A DNA stretch of 64,000 bases, from contig NZ_JBIFNP010000001.1 in the NCBI RefSeq assembly GCF_043945595.1, positions 62,001 through 126,000 of the forward strand, read 5' to 3'. The notes below the pieces were generated by a model, which saw only the letters and a list, made by a program, of their open reading frames with translations, searched no databases and was not told the origin of the DNA. A program made the position numbers and the translations under genes. Positions 8,423 to 17,133 of this stretch are shown piece after piece; the first letter of the stretch is position 1; each line of letters starts with the position of its first letter. The stretch is from Paenibacillus_S sp043945595. GTDB taxonomy: Bacteria; Bacillota; Bacilli; Paenibacillales; NBRC-103111.

Positions 8423-8733
8423 GACGGCCCGGCTGGGCCGCTGAAAACTGACAGCCGTACGGAATTGTTATGTAAAAGCGCAGGCGGTTCACCTTGGGTC
8501 CCGGATTTCAATTTGCAATGTCTCGTAGAAGCCGAGGAAGTCCGAGAGTCCAGGGGAAGCAGCCGCGAGTTTGTACAGCAGACGGACTATGGAAGCTTAA
8601 GCTCGAATCATGTTCCGTACACGCACGGATGAGTTTTCGGCGGCAACGCTTGGATGCCGTCTCTTTTTGCTGTGCGTGTACTAACAATTTGCCGTCCTCC
8701 GTCCGATATTATAAGAGATTGGAGGGGATGCTA
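8423..8733 (+). promoter_or_regulatory. Structured 5' leader before the SLH-protein gene (class unknown)
   Basis: About 300 bases separate the GDPD gene from the SLH gene, and no coding sequence in it is convincing. It begins with a GGCCC/GGGCC hairpin (8424-8440) that may end the GDPD transcript. Its 3' half has a 10-bp perfect stem, GTACACGCAC with GTGCGTGTAC. This encloses a smaller hairpin, CGGCA/TGCCG, followed by TCTCTTTTT, which looks like a terminator. Such mutually exclusive stems are typical of a riboswitch or attenuator. I could not match any known riboswitch consensus. Confidence 0.4.
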
Positions 8734-10122
8734 GTGAGGAAAATGCGAAAGACAGGCTATCGATGGCTGCTCTGTTTACTGGTAATAGGCTTGATGCTGC
8801 CTGCCGTTCCCGTCAAAGCGGACGTGCAGTTCAGCGACGTGTCCGCTTCCCGGAACAGCTGGGCATTAGACTCGATCTATCTGATGGCGCAAAAACAGGT
8901 GCTGACCGGGTATCCCGACGGAACGTTCCGGCCCAGCCAGACGATCAGCAAAGCGGAATGGACGGCCATGATCTATCGGCTGTTCGATAAATACAGACCC
9001 AATATGAATGCGACCGGCCTGCAAAAAGTAGACGGATTCGCGGACGTGCCGAGCGAGCACTGGGCGTATAAGCCCATTTCCGAAATATATAGTCATTCTT
9101 TCAGCTGGGGCGTCTACGGGCTGTCCGCTAACGGCGGGCTGCTGTTTAACCCCGATGTTCAATTGTCGCGGCTGCAGCTGGCCGATCTGCTGTACTCATT
9201 CTTCGATACGCGGCTGGTCGACCGCCGGATGAGTCCGAACGATGTCTGCTCTGTCGTATCAAGCTTCAAGGATATTCCGGTGAAGCTGTACCAGGACACG
9301 AGCGAATACGAGGAAGCGAGCCGGTCCGACGGGAGGTACAACGGTGCGGGCATGATCATGATGACGTCCGACGATGTGCTGCCGACCTTGTTTATGGGGA
9401 CAGGCTCAAGCGATTGCCGCTTCGGCACCGACAGCTTCTCTAATTCCCAGGCAAGCATACTGGCCAGCCTGCAGGCCTCGGGCATTATGACGGCCGACGA
9501 GAGCGGTTATTTCCGTCCGATCGACAAGGTTACCCGTGCGGAGGCGGTCACGATTCTGAACCGGATTTACAACTACCTGTACAAAAACTACTGGCTGGCC
9601 GATTATTCGACCATCGAGCTGGAAGCTCCGGGCTCCGGCACGGGAACGGGGTCTTCTGCGGGTTCCGGATCCAACTCCGGTCTCGGCTCCGGCGGAGGCT
9701 CCTTCTCCAACAACCCGAACCAGTCCTCTTATGGCGGGGGCGGCCTTGGCGGGCCGCAAAGCGACAGCGGATGGAGCAACCAGTCGGTCATTAACGTCAC
9801 GGACTATTTCGACGATCAAGGCGTGCTGACCAAAGATCTGCAAAAGTACGGCGAGATCGAAACGGCGGTTCTGCCGAAAGAAAACCGCTACCTGACCATT
9901 GATTTGAAATCGGTGGAAAAAGTCGACCTGTGGGTCATTCTCGACGGGAAAATGGCGTTCCTTAGCCAGGAGGAGCTGCCGAAGACGATCAATGTCGAAG
10001 GCATTCAAGTCGTAGGGCTCCGCTCGCAGCAGCGCAAGCCGAATCCGTTAAGGCAGTCGGTCAATGCGACCTTATCGGTGAAGCTGGATGTAAGCGAACC
10101 GCAGACGGGCAAGAAGAAGTAA
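8734..10122 (+). CDS. Secreted protein with three S-layer homology (SLH) domains
   Basis: The GTG at 8734 is six bases after GGAGGGG and is the best start; an ATG at 8728 overlaps that site. The 462-residue product has a signal peptide (cut after VKA), then SLH domain 1 (VQFSDVSA to MIYRLF) and SLH 2 (FADVPSEHWAYKPI, with a long insert). SLH 3 follows (LQASGIMTADESGYFRPIDKVTRAEAVTILNRIY). After a Ser/Gly-rich linker there is a C-terminal domain of about 110 residues that I do not recognise. SLH domains bind pyruvylated secondary cell-wall polymer, so the protein is cell-wall attached. It lies downstream of an unusual structured leader. Confidence 0.88.
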   Translation: MRKMRKTGYRWLLCLLVIGLMLPAVPVKADVQFSDVSASRNSWALDSIYLMAQKQVLTGYPDGTFRPSQTISKAEWTAMIYRLFDKYRPNMNATGLQKVDGFADVPSEHWAYKPISEIYSHSFSWGVYGLSANGGLLFNPDVQLSRLQLADLLYSFFDTRLVDRRMSPNDVCSVVSSFKDIPVKLYQDTSEYEEASRSDGRYNGAGMIMMTSDDVLPTLFMGTGSSDCRFGTDSFSNSQASILASLQASGIMTADESGYFRPIDKVTRAEAVTILNRIYNYLYKNYWLADYSTIELEAPGSGTGTGSSAGSGSNSGLGSGGGSFSNNPNQSSYGGGGLGGPQSDSGWSNQSVINVTDYFDDQGVLTKDLQKYGEIETAVLPKENRYLTIDLKSVEKVDLWVILDGKMAFLSQEELPKTINVEGIQVVGLRSQQRKPNPLRQSVNATLSVKLDVSEPQTGKKK

Positions 10123-10143
10123 GTAAGGGCATGCCCCTCGAAA

Positions 10144-10192
10144 AAAGGCTGCGCCTGTTGTAGATCGCTCTACGACAGACGCAGCCTTTGCT
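10144..10192. terminator. Strong hairpin terminator between SLH gene and yneK-like gene
   Basis: AAAGGCTGCG...CTGTTGTAGA pairs almost perfectly with CTCTACGACAG...CGCAGCCTTT around a short loop. It lies between convergent genes. Confidence 0.8.
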
Positions 10193-10276
10193 GTGTCCGG
10201 AGTGGAAGGCCCTCTCCGACGGTCTTAGCCGGTCAAGCAGGGGACCGCCGCTTCCTGGCGCTTAGCATAGCCGCCG

Positions 10277-10702
10277 TTACTGCAGCAGATGCTTGAAGGC
10301 GCTGTAATCGATTTGCTGTTTATCCAGATAGGAGGTTAAGCTCCTGTAATCTCGCTTGGGGGTAGCGCGTATGTAGCCTTCAATGCAGTGCTCGTGCGTA
10401 ATCCGCTGCGCCTTCTTCTCCAGCGCCACCTGCGCGATGGAAGCGGCAATCGAATGCTTCGCAATGTCGCGGAAGGGAGCGGGAACCGGATCGACCAGCA
10501 GGTTCAGGAAAGCTTTGGACTCTTCGTCCCACATGTGGCGGGAAGCGTCCACGAAATGATTTTGCCAGTCGAGCTTGGACTTGCCGTCTTCCTTCGGAAG
10601 CACCTTCATGAATTTGCGGAACATAAAGTAGCCGCCGATCGACATGAAAGTAATGAGCACGAAGACCCAAAATAATATAAACCACATAAAAGCCGAGTTC
10701 AT
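10277..10702 (-). CDS. DUF2621 family membrane protein (YneK-like)
   Basis: The start is ATG 10702, nine bases after GAGGTG; an in-frame extension to 10750 has no ribosome site. The 141-residue product has one N-terminal membrane helix (about residues 5-27). A soluble domain follows with W-Q-N-H-F and H-C-I-E-G-Y-I-R-A-T-P-K-R-D-Y, as in Bacillus YneK/DUF2621. The length matches the family. Its function is unknown. It is divergent from nfo. Confidence 0.8.
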   Translation of the reverse strand: MNSAFMWFILFWVFVLITFMSIGGYFMFRKFMKVLPKEDGKSKLDWQNHFVDASRHMWDEESKAFLNLLVDPVPAPFRDIAKHSIAASIAQVALEKKAQRITHEHCIEGYIRATPKRDYRSLTSYLDKQQIDYSAFKHLLQ

Positions 10703-10854
10703 CGTTAGGTTCACCTCGTTACCATTATACCTCAGTTCCCCCCTCTTCAAAAGCGAAACTGTGAAAAAGTCCCTGTTCCATAGACTCCTAGATTTATTGC
10801 GCCTTTCCTAGTAAAATAGAAAGAGTGTGAAAAGCAAAGGAGATGAATTTAGCG

Positions 10855-11976
10855 ATGCCTAAAATCGGTTCTCACGTATCGTTTTCAGATAAAGGTTTGC
10901 TGAATGCCGCAGAGGAAGCCGTATCGTACGGGTCCTCGACATTTATGATTTATACCGGTGCGCCGCAAAATACGCGCAGAAAGCCGATCGAATCCCAATA
11001 CATCGAAGAAGGCAAAGCGCTGATGGAGCAGAACGGAATCGGCGAGATCATCGTGCATGCGCCTTATATCATTAATTTGGGCTCGTACAAGGAAGATACG
11101 TATGAGCTGGCTGTGCGCTTCCTTCAGGAGGAAATCCGCCGTACGGATTATTTGGGCGTCAAGCAGATCGTGCTGCACCCGGGGGCTTATACCGACAAGG
11201 ATGCCGAGTACGGGCTCGCCCGCATCTCGCAGGGCTTGAATGAAGTGCTTGCGGGAGTGAAGGACACGAATGTGAACATTGCGCTCGAAACGATGGCCGG
11301 CAAAGGGACGGAGATGGGCCGCAGCTTTGAGGAAATCGCCGCGATTATCGACAAGGTCGAGGATAACGGCCGACTGTCGGTCTGCTTCGATACGTGCCAC
11401 GTTCACGACGCGGGCTATGATATCGTGAACAATCTGGACGGCGTGCTGGAGCATTTCGACCAAGTGGTCGGACTGGACCGGATCGGCGTTGTCCATCTGA
11501 ACGACAGCAAGAACCCGAAAGGCGCGGGCAAAGACCGCCATGCTCCGGTGGGGGCCGGCTGGATCGGCTTCGAAGCGATGAACAACGTAGTACACCATGA
11601 GAAGCTCAGCCATCTGCCGCTCATTCTGGAGACGCCTTGGATCGGCAAGGAAGACAAGACCCAGCGTCCGATGTACGAAGCGGAGATTGCGCTGCTGAGC
11701 GGAAATGTGGAGAAACGCTTCGGTTCGGCGTTCCTTGAGGACGTGGAGCGCCTGGCGCACTTTTTCCAGAAGCAGGATCTGAATCAGCGCGACTACGTGC
11801 TTCAGGTTTGGGACGTGCTGAAGACGGACGCGAAAGCGAAAAAAGCCGACGGTCGCGAGCCGATGGAACGGCTGTACGACCTGATCGCGGAGCACCGTGT
11901 CTTCCCTGAGCTGACCGAGGAGCAGGTTAACCACCGCTTGACGGCTTGGTTTGCCGGCCGCAAAATTTTTGAGTAG
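10855..11976 (+). CDS. nfo: Endonuclease IV (AP endonuclease) with C-terminal extension
   Basis: This DNA-repair enzyme cuts at abasic sites using a zinc cluster in a TIM barrel. All ligand motifs are present: GSHVSF, VHAPYIINL, LHPGAY, ALETMAGKG, CFDTCHVHDAGYD, VHLNDSK, DRHAPVGAGWIG and LILETPW. The usual family length is about 280-300 residues. This protein is 373 and carries about 80 extra residues after the barrel, helical and charged, with LNQRDYVLQVWDVLKTD and a W-F-A-G-R-K end. ATG 10855 is ten bases from AAGGAGAT; ATG 10843 overlaps that site. purU follows by 29 bases, so the two probably share a transcript. Confidence 0.95.
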   Translation: MPKIGSHVSFSDKGLLNAAEEAVSYGSSTFMIYTGAPQNTRRKPIESQYIEEGKALMEQNGIGEIIVHAPYIINLGSYKEDTYELAVRFLQEEIRRTDYLGVKQIVLHPGAYTDKDAEYGLARISQGLNEVLAGVKDTNVNIALETMAGKGTEMGRSFEEIAAIIDKVEDNGRLSVCFDTCHVHDAGYDIVNNLDGVLEHFDQVVGLDRIGVVHLNDSKNPKGAGKDRHAPVGAGWIGFEAMNNVVHHEKLSHLPLILETPWIGKEDKTQRPMYEAEIALLSGNVEKRFGSAFLEDVERLAHFFQKQDLNQRDYVLQVWDVLKTDAKAKKADGREPMERLYDLIAEHRVFPELTEEQVNHRLTAWFAGRKIFE

Positions 11977-12005
11977 ATGAAATTGATGAAGGAGTAGTTT
12001 TTGTT

Positions 12006-12896
12006 ATGACACCGACTGTATTACCTAAAATCCAACGGGATGACCAAAGAAACCGCGCGCGCATGCTCGTGTCTTGTCCCGATCAACCGGGCATCGTTGC
12101 CGCCGTATCCCGTTTTCTGTATGAATATGGCGCGAATATCGTCCAATCCGACCAGTACACGAATCATGATGGAGGCATGTTCTATATCCGCATCGAATTC
12201 GATCTGGAGGATCTGGATAACCGCTGCGACCAGCTGATGGCTGATTTCTCTCCGATCGCCGACTCGTTCCAGATGAAATGGAGCGTCAACCGGGCCAGCC
12301 GTAAAAAGCGCCTTGCGATCTTCGTCTCCAAGGAGGATCACGCGCTGCTGGAGCTGCTGTGGCAGTGGCAGGCGGGGCACCTCGACGCCGATATCGCGAT
12401 GGTTGTCAGCAACCATAACGATATGCGCAGCCTGGTCGAATCGTTCGGCATTCCGTACCACCATATTCCTGTGACGGCGGATACGAAGCCGGAGGCGGAA
12501 CGCAAGCAGCTGGAGCTGGTAGTTAACCAGGTGGATGTAGTTGTACTGGCCCGCTACATGCAGATTATTTCGCCGAAATTTATCGAGTATTTCCCGAACC
12601 GTATCATCAATATTCACCATTCCTTCCTTCCGGCGTTCGTCGGCGGCAAGCCTTATGCGCAGGCGCACAACCGCGGGGTGAAAATTATCGGAGCGACAGC
12701 CCACTATGTGACGGAGGAGCTGGACGGCGGGCCGATCATCGAGCAGGACGTGCAGCGTGTAAGCCACCGCGACAACGTGGATGACCTCAAGCGGATCGGC
12801 CGCCATATCGAGCGGATCGTGCTGGCCCGTGCCGTGTCCTGGCACGCAGAGGACAGAGTTATCGTTCACGGTAACAAGACGGTTGTATTCAACTAG
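12006..12896 (+). CDS. purU: Formyltetrahydrofolate deformylase
   Basis: PurU hydrolyses 10-formyl-THF to formate and THF, balancing one-carbon pools. The 296-residue protein has an N-terminal ACT domain (MLVSCPDQPGIVAAVSRFLYEYGANI, residues about 19-100) and a formyltransferase-like catalytic domain. The catalytic Asn and His are in INIHHSFLPAF, and the catalytic Asp is in the TEELDGGPIIEQ loop. Its length is normal. A strong terminator follows. Confidence 0.95.
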   Translation: MTPTVLPKIQRDDQRNRARMLVSCPDQPGIVAAVSRFLYEYGANIVQSDQYTNHDGGMFYIRIEFDLEDLDNRCDQLMADFSPIADSFQMKWSVNRASRKKRLAIFVSKEDHALLELLWQWQAGHLDADIAMVVSNHNDMRSLVESFGIPYHHIPVTADTKPEAERKQLELVVNQVDVVVLARYMQIISPKFIEYFPNRIINIHHSFLPAFVGGKPYAQAHNRGVKIIGATAHYVTEELDGGPIIEQDVQRVSHRDNVDDLKRIGRHIERIVLARAVSWHAEDRVIVHGNKTVVFN

Positions 12897-12933
12897 TCTT
12901 GGGGGAGACCCGAGGCTCTGCAATCATGGATAA

Positions 12934-12978
12934 TCAAAAAAGACGGATCCGCCAAGGGGGCGGGTTCCGTCTTTTTTT
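12934..12978. terminator. Bidirectional terminator after purU
   Basis: AAAAAAGACGGA(T)CCGCC pairs with GGCGGG(T)TCCGTCTTTTTTTTT. It lies between the convergent purU and GGDEF genes. Confidence 0.9.
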
Positions 12979-12993
12979 TTGCGGACAGGCGCT

Positions 12994-14103
12994 TCAGGCG
13001 CCCTTATGATCGATGACGACCGACTGGACGACGGTCTTGTTCTTTCCGGTCCGCTTGGCTGCGTATAGGGAGGCGTCGGCACCCTTGAACAGCGCTTCCT
13101 TGCCTTCGCCCTTCGCATAGTTTTGCAGCCCGATGCTGAGGGTAGCCGCCTGGCCGTCCAGCTCGGCATGTACGGTTGAGGCGCACTGCTGGCGGATCAG
13201 CTCGGCGAGCCGGTGCGACTGCTCCACCGTTTTCTCCGTGAAAATAACGGCGAATTCTTCGCCGCCGTAGCGGGCGACGAAGTCATTGGGCGTCACCGTT
13301 TCCCTGATCAGGTAGGCGACCCGCTGCAGAATAATATCGCCTACCCAATGGCCGTAGGTATCGTTAATTTTTTTGAAATTATCAATATCCATGATCGCAA
13401 GCTGCAGGGCGAGATGATTCCGTTCGTTCTGCTCGATCAGCTTCTCCAAATATTCGTGAAACGTTTTGTGATTATACAGATCGGTTAACGCGTCCATCTT
13501 GGACAGCTTGTCCATGATGACGTTTTTGACCAGCAGCTCCTGCTTGGCCTCCGTTGCCTGCCGCAGGCTGTTCAGCAGCTCGATTCCGCTTGACGTAATG
13601 GACAGAGCGATCAAGGTCACCCCGGCATAAAGGAACAAAACACCGATCAGATGTACGGGCAGCATGGCGGTCCGGAGCTCGGGAGTCAGGGCGTAAAGCG
13701 TGCCGAAACACAGGAGAACGAGTGAGAATGCGAGCAGGATGCGGTTCTTGTTGAAGGAGAGCATGGAAGTCAGAATAGGGAAAATATAGATCGCAGGTAC
13801 GATGCCGATGGTCGGATTAATATAAATGATAGATGAGGCGTAGACGACGCCCGTGACGATAAGCAGGTTGTCGCTCTGCACCTTGCGGTAGCGGTACAGC
13901 ATTTCGATCACGCCGGTAGCGAGAGCGAGACCGATGGCCTGAAGCACCAATGTACTCGGTAAATAGTCCGGAACGGCACCGAATCTTACCCGGTGAAGCC
14001 AATATTCCAGCAGCACCGTCAAGACAATGGTCGTCCAATATAAATTAATCATTTTACGATATGTATGACGCGTGTTGGCCAGTTCCAGCAACAGATGGTT
14101 CAT
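12994..14103 (-). CDS. Membrane-bound GGDEF diguanylate cyclase
   Basis: The 369-residue protein has about six N-terminal membrane helices (residues 15-175), a short coiled linker (EAKQELLVKNVIMDKLSKMDALTDLYN) and a C-terminal GGDEF domain. The active site reads RYGGEEF, which is competent for making cyclic di-GMP. The product-inhibition site, normally RxxD five residues before the motif, reads TPND and so lacks the Arg. Feedback inhibition by c-di-GMP is therefore probably absent. It stands alone between terminators. Confidence 0.92.
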   Translation of the reverse strand: MNHLLLELANTRHTYRKMINLYWTTIVLTVLLEYWLHRVRFGAVPDYLPSTLVLQAIGLALATGVIEMLYRYRKVQSDNLLIVTGVVYASSIIYINPTIGIVPAIYIFPILTSMLSFNKNRILLAFSLVLLCFGTLYALTPELRTAMLPVHLIGVLFLYAGVTLIALSITSSGIELLNSLRQATEAKQELLVKNVIMDKLSKMDALTDLYNHKTFHEYLEKLIEQNERNHLALQLAIMDIDNFKKINDTYGHWVGDIILQRVAYLIRETVTPNDFVARYGGEEFAVIFTEKTVEQSHRLAELIRQQCASTVHAELDGQAATLSIGLQNYAKGEGKEALFKGADASLYAAKRTGKNKTVVQSVVIDHKGA

Positions 14104-14497
14104 ATTCGACTCCCACCGCTATAGAATAACAGGATCAAGAGCAAATCCGAATAGTAATTATTCGCCAGCGAAATCGGAATTCCTTTAGTTTGACTTAATT
14201 TTTACCACATATTTTACAGACTATTTTTTGACTGATCCCAAGCCGGCAGATGCCGGTTTTGTTGCTGTCAAAGCAGGCGTTTTTCCGGCTGCGGGACGGG
14301 GGAGGTCCAGCTCATCTTTTTTGAATAGGAAAGAGGTTAATGGTGGCAAACTGTAACGGACAATGGTAAAATGGTGCAAGTGAGTAATTGTGTCAATAAT
14401 TTTTGCACACGTGAACAACTGCATTATAACGGGTTCTGTCGGGCTTCTCGGGCAGGACGCGTGCAGTGCTGCTCCAAATCAAATAGGAGGTTCAAAC
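14104..14497. other. Intergenic region between GGDEF gene and tkt
   Basis: I see no gene in this 394-bp stretch. It holds a small hairpin AAGCCGGC-AGAT-GCCGGTTTT (about 14239-14259) that resembles a terminator with a short T-tail. The tkt promoter should lie here, but I cannot pick one confidently; a candidate -10 is TAAAAT near 14365. Confidence 0.4.
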
Positions 14498-16508
14498 ATG
14501 ACTGTAACGAATAAAGCGATTGAGCAATTGTCCATCGATACGATCCGTACGCTTGCCATTGATGCGATTGAGAAGGCGAAGTCCGGACACCCTGGTATGC
14601 CGATGGGTGCGGCCCCTATGGGGTACGAGCTGTTTGCCAAATTTATGAGCCACAACCCGGACAATCCGACATGGATCAACCGCGACCGTTTTGTCCTGTC
14701 CGCAGGACACGGCTCCATGCTGCTGTACAGCCTGCTGCACTTGAGCGGCTATGATCTTCCGATGGAAGAGCTGAAGCAGTTCCGTATGTGGGGAAGCAAA
14801 ACGCCCGGACATCCGGAGGTTGGCCACACAGCGGGTGTCGATGCAACGACGGGTCCGATTGGGACAAGGCTTCGGTATGGCGGTAGGTATGGCAATTGCC
14901 GAGGCGCATCTGGCTTCGGTTTACAATAAAGATCAATACAAAGTCGTCGATCACTACACCTATTCCATCTGTGGCGACGGCGATTTAATGGAAGGCATTT
15001 CTTCCGAAGCGGCTTCGCTTGCAGGCCACATGCAGCTGGGCAAGCTGATCGTGCTGTACGATTCCAACGATATTTCCCTTGACGGCGAATTGAGCCTGTC
15101 TTTCTCCGAGAGCGCGAAGAAGCGCTTCGAAGGCTACGGCTGGCAGGTGCTTCGCGTAGAAGACGGCAACGATCTGAACGCGCTGGATAAAGCGATCGTG
15201 GAAGCGCAGCAGGATCCTCGTCCGACGATGATCGAAGTGAAGACGATTATCGGCTTCGGTTCTCCGAACAAAGCGGGCAAAGGCGGTCACGTAGGTCCTC
15301 ACGGTTCTCCGCTTGGCGTAGATGAAGTGGTTTTGACGAAGAAAGCTTACGGCTGGCCGGAAGATCAACATTTCTATGTGCCTGAAGAAGTGCGCACGCA
15401 CTTTGCGGCTGTGAAGCAAAAAGGCATTGAAGCCAATGCGGCTTGGGAGCAAATGTTCGCCGAGTATGCGAAGGCATATCCTGAATTGGCCAAGCAGTTC
15501 CAAACGGCTGTGAACGGCGACCTGCCTGAAGGCTGGGATAAAGACATTCCTGCCGCCGCCCCTGCGGAAAAAGGTACGCGTACCGCTTCCGGTATCGTGC
15601 TGAACGCGATCGCGAAGAACGTGAAGTCTCTCGTAGGCGGATCGGCTGACCTGGAATCCTCCACGATGACGCACATGAAAGACCTTGGCGTTATGACAGC
15701 GAAGGATTACAGCGGCCAAAACGTATACTTCGGCGTACGCGAGTTCGGTATGGGCGCTGCCGTCAACGGCATGCTGCTTCACGGCGGCTTGAAAGTATTC
15801 GGCGGTACGTTCTTCGTCTTCTCCGACTACCTGCGTCCGGCAATTCGTCTGGCTTCCATTATGGGCGTGCCTGCGATCTATGTATTTACGCATGACAGTA
15901 TCGGCGTCGGCGAAGACGGTCCTACGCATGAGCCGGTTGAGCAACTGGCTGCACTGCGCGTAATTCCTGGCGTAACGGTAATCCGTCCTGCAGACGGCGA
16001 CGAAACGGCAGCGGCATGGCGCTATGCGGTTGAGAACAAAAAAGGCCCCGTAGCCTTGATCTTCTCCCGCCAAGCGGCTCCGAAGCTCGAAGGCACGGAA
16101 CAGGCTAACGAAAGCTTGCTCCGCGGAGCTTATGTATTGTCCGATGCGCCTAACGGCAAAGCTCAAGCGCAAATCATCGCGACCGGTACGGAGGTACAAT
16201 TGGCGGTGGCAGCTCAGAAGCAATTGGCAGAGGAAGGCGTTCAAGTCCGCGTCATCAGCATGCCGAGCTGGGAGCTGTTCGACAAGCAATCCCAGGAGTA
16301 CAAGGATTCCGTTATTCTGCCTGACGTCAAAGCGCGTCTGGCGGTTGAAATGGGCCACTCCTTCGGCTGGGAGCGTTATGTTGGCGAGCAGGGCAGCGTT
16401 CTTGGCATCGACCGCTTCGGCGCATCCGCTCCGGGTCCTGTCGTGATTAAAGAGTACGGCTTCACAGTTGAGAACGTGGTTGCCCGCGTTAAGCAGCTGT
16501 TGAAATAG
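14498..16508 (+). pseudogene. tkt: Transketolase, frameshifted in this sequence
   Basis: Transketolase moves two-carbon units in the pentose phosphate pathway using thiamine diphosphate. ATG 14498 has TAGGAGG seven bases upstream. The first frame codes the N-terminus (KSGHPGMPMGAAPM, SAGHGSMLLYSLLHL) up to VDATTGP. The other frame then continues G-Q-G-F-G-M-A-V-G-M-A-I-A. The bases CCGATTGGGACAAGG near 14864-14870 would read P-L-G-Q-G if one A were removed, so this is a 1-base insertion. The rest is intact to the C-terminus, including the cofactor motif GDGDLMEGISSEA. As this is a core enzyme, an assembly error is more likely than real loss. Total length about 669 residues, normal. Confidence 0.93.
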
Positions 16509-16523
16509 GTTAAATTCCATACA

Positions 16524-16560
16524 GGGACCGGGTCTTCCTCGCAAGGCCCGGTCTCCCTAT
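16524..16560 (+). terminator. Hairpin after tkt
   Basis: AGGGACCGGGTC pairs with GGCCCGGTCTCCCT. There is no real T-tract, so it may be a partial terminator or an mRNA-stabilising stem before ppnP. Confidence 0.5.
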
Positions 16561-16581
16561 ATCAAAGGAGAAGAGAAACCG

Positions 16582-16899
16582 ATGTCCCAATTCGAACAAG
16601 TCAGCGTTGAAAAAAAAGCTAACATTTATTATGGCGGCAAAGTGACGAGCCGTACGGTCATTTTTGCTGACGGCACAAAAAAGACGCTGGGCATTATGCT
16701 GCCGGGCGACTATGAGTTCGCAACCGATGCGAAAGAAATCATGGAGATCCAAGCAGGCGAGCTGAGCGTGCAGCTGCCAGGCGAGAGCAAATGGCTGAAC
16801 ATTAACGGTGAAGGCGAATTTACCGTTCCTGCGAATTCCAAATTCAAGCTGCAAATCAAGACCCCTACGGACTATATTTGCTCCTATATCGCCGAGTAA
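16582..16899 (+). CDS. ppnP: Pyrimidine/purine nucleoside phosphorylase PpnP
   Basis: The 105-residue protein is a full-length single-domain cupin of the DUF1255/YaiE family. These enzymes split nucleosides with phosphate into base and (deoxy)ribose-1-phosphate. Family features include the N-terminal NIYYGGKVTSRTV, the TLGIMLPGDYEF turn and the IMEIQAGELSVQLPG strand pair. It sits between tkt and pgi, consistent with feeding pentose phosphates into central carbon metabolism. Confidence 0.9.
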   Translation: MSQFEQVSVEKKANIYYGGKVTSRTVIFADGTKKTLGIMLPGDYEFATDAKEIMEIQAGELSVQLPGESKWLNINGEGEFTVPANSKFKLQIKTPTDYICSYIAE

Positions 16900-16913
16900 G
16901 CAGCGGCGGCATT

Positions 16914-16970
16914 GAAAAAAAGATACCCTGCAGACCCTGCACGACGGTGCCCGGCCCGCAGGGTATTTTT
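16914..16970 (+). terminator. Terminator after ppnP
   Basis: ATACCCTGC pairs with GCAGGGTAT, followed by TTTTTT. The loop contains a second GC-rich stem. Confidence 0.85.
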
Positions 16971-17133
16971 TACAGCCGCTGAAGCACCTGCCCCGGCTTC
17001 CGCAAGACGCTTGAAGCGGGATTCTTGAGGCTGCTTTCCTGCGGACTTGCTTTTAAAAAAGGAAGAAAGTATCCTATAGACTGTGGATTAAGATAGATAG
17101 ACAACCTTTTTTTATCCAATAAGGAGGAGTACC

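Noticed and set aside
8530..8560. GAGGAAGTCCGAGAGTCC resembles the conserved core of RNase P RNA and part of the guanidine-I riboswitch
   Set aside because: The other conserved blocks of both RNAs are missing within the next 200 bases, so the match is probably chance.
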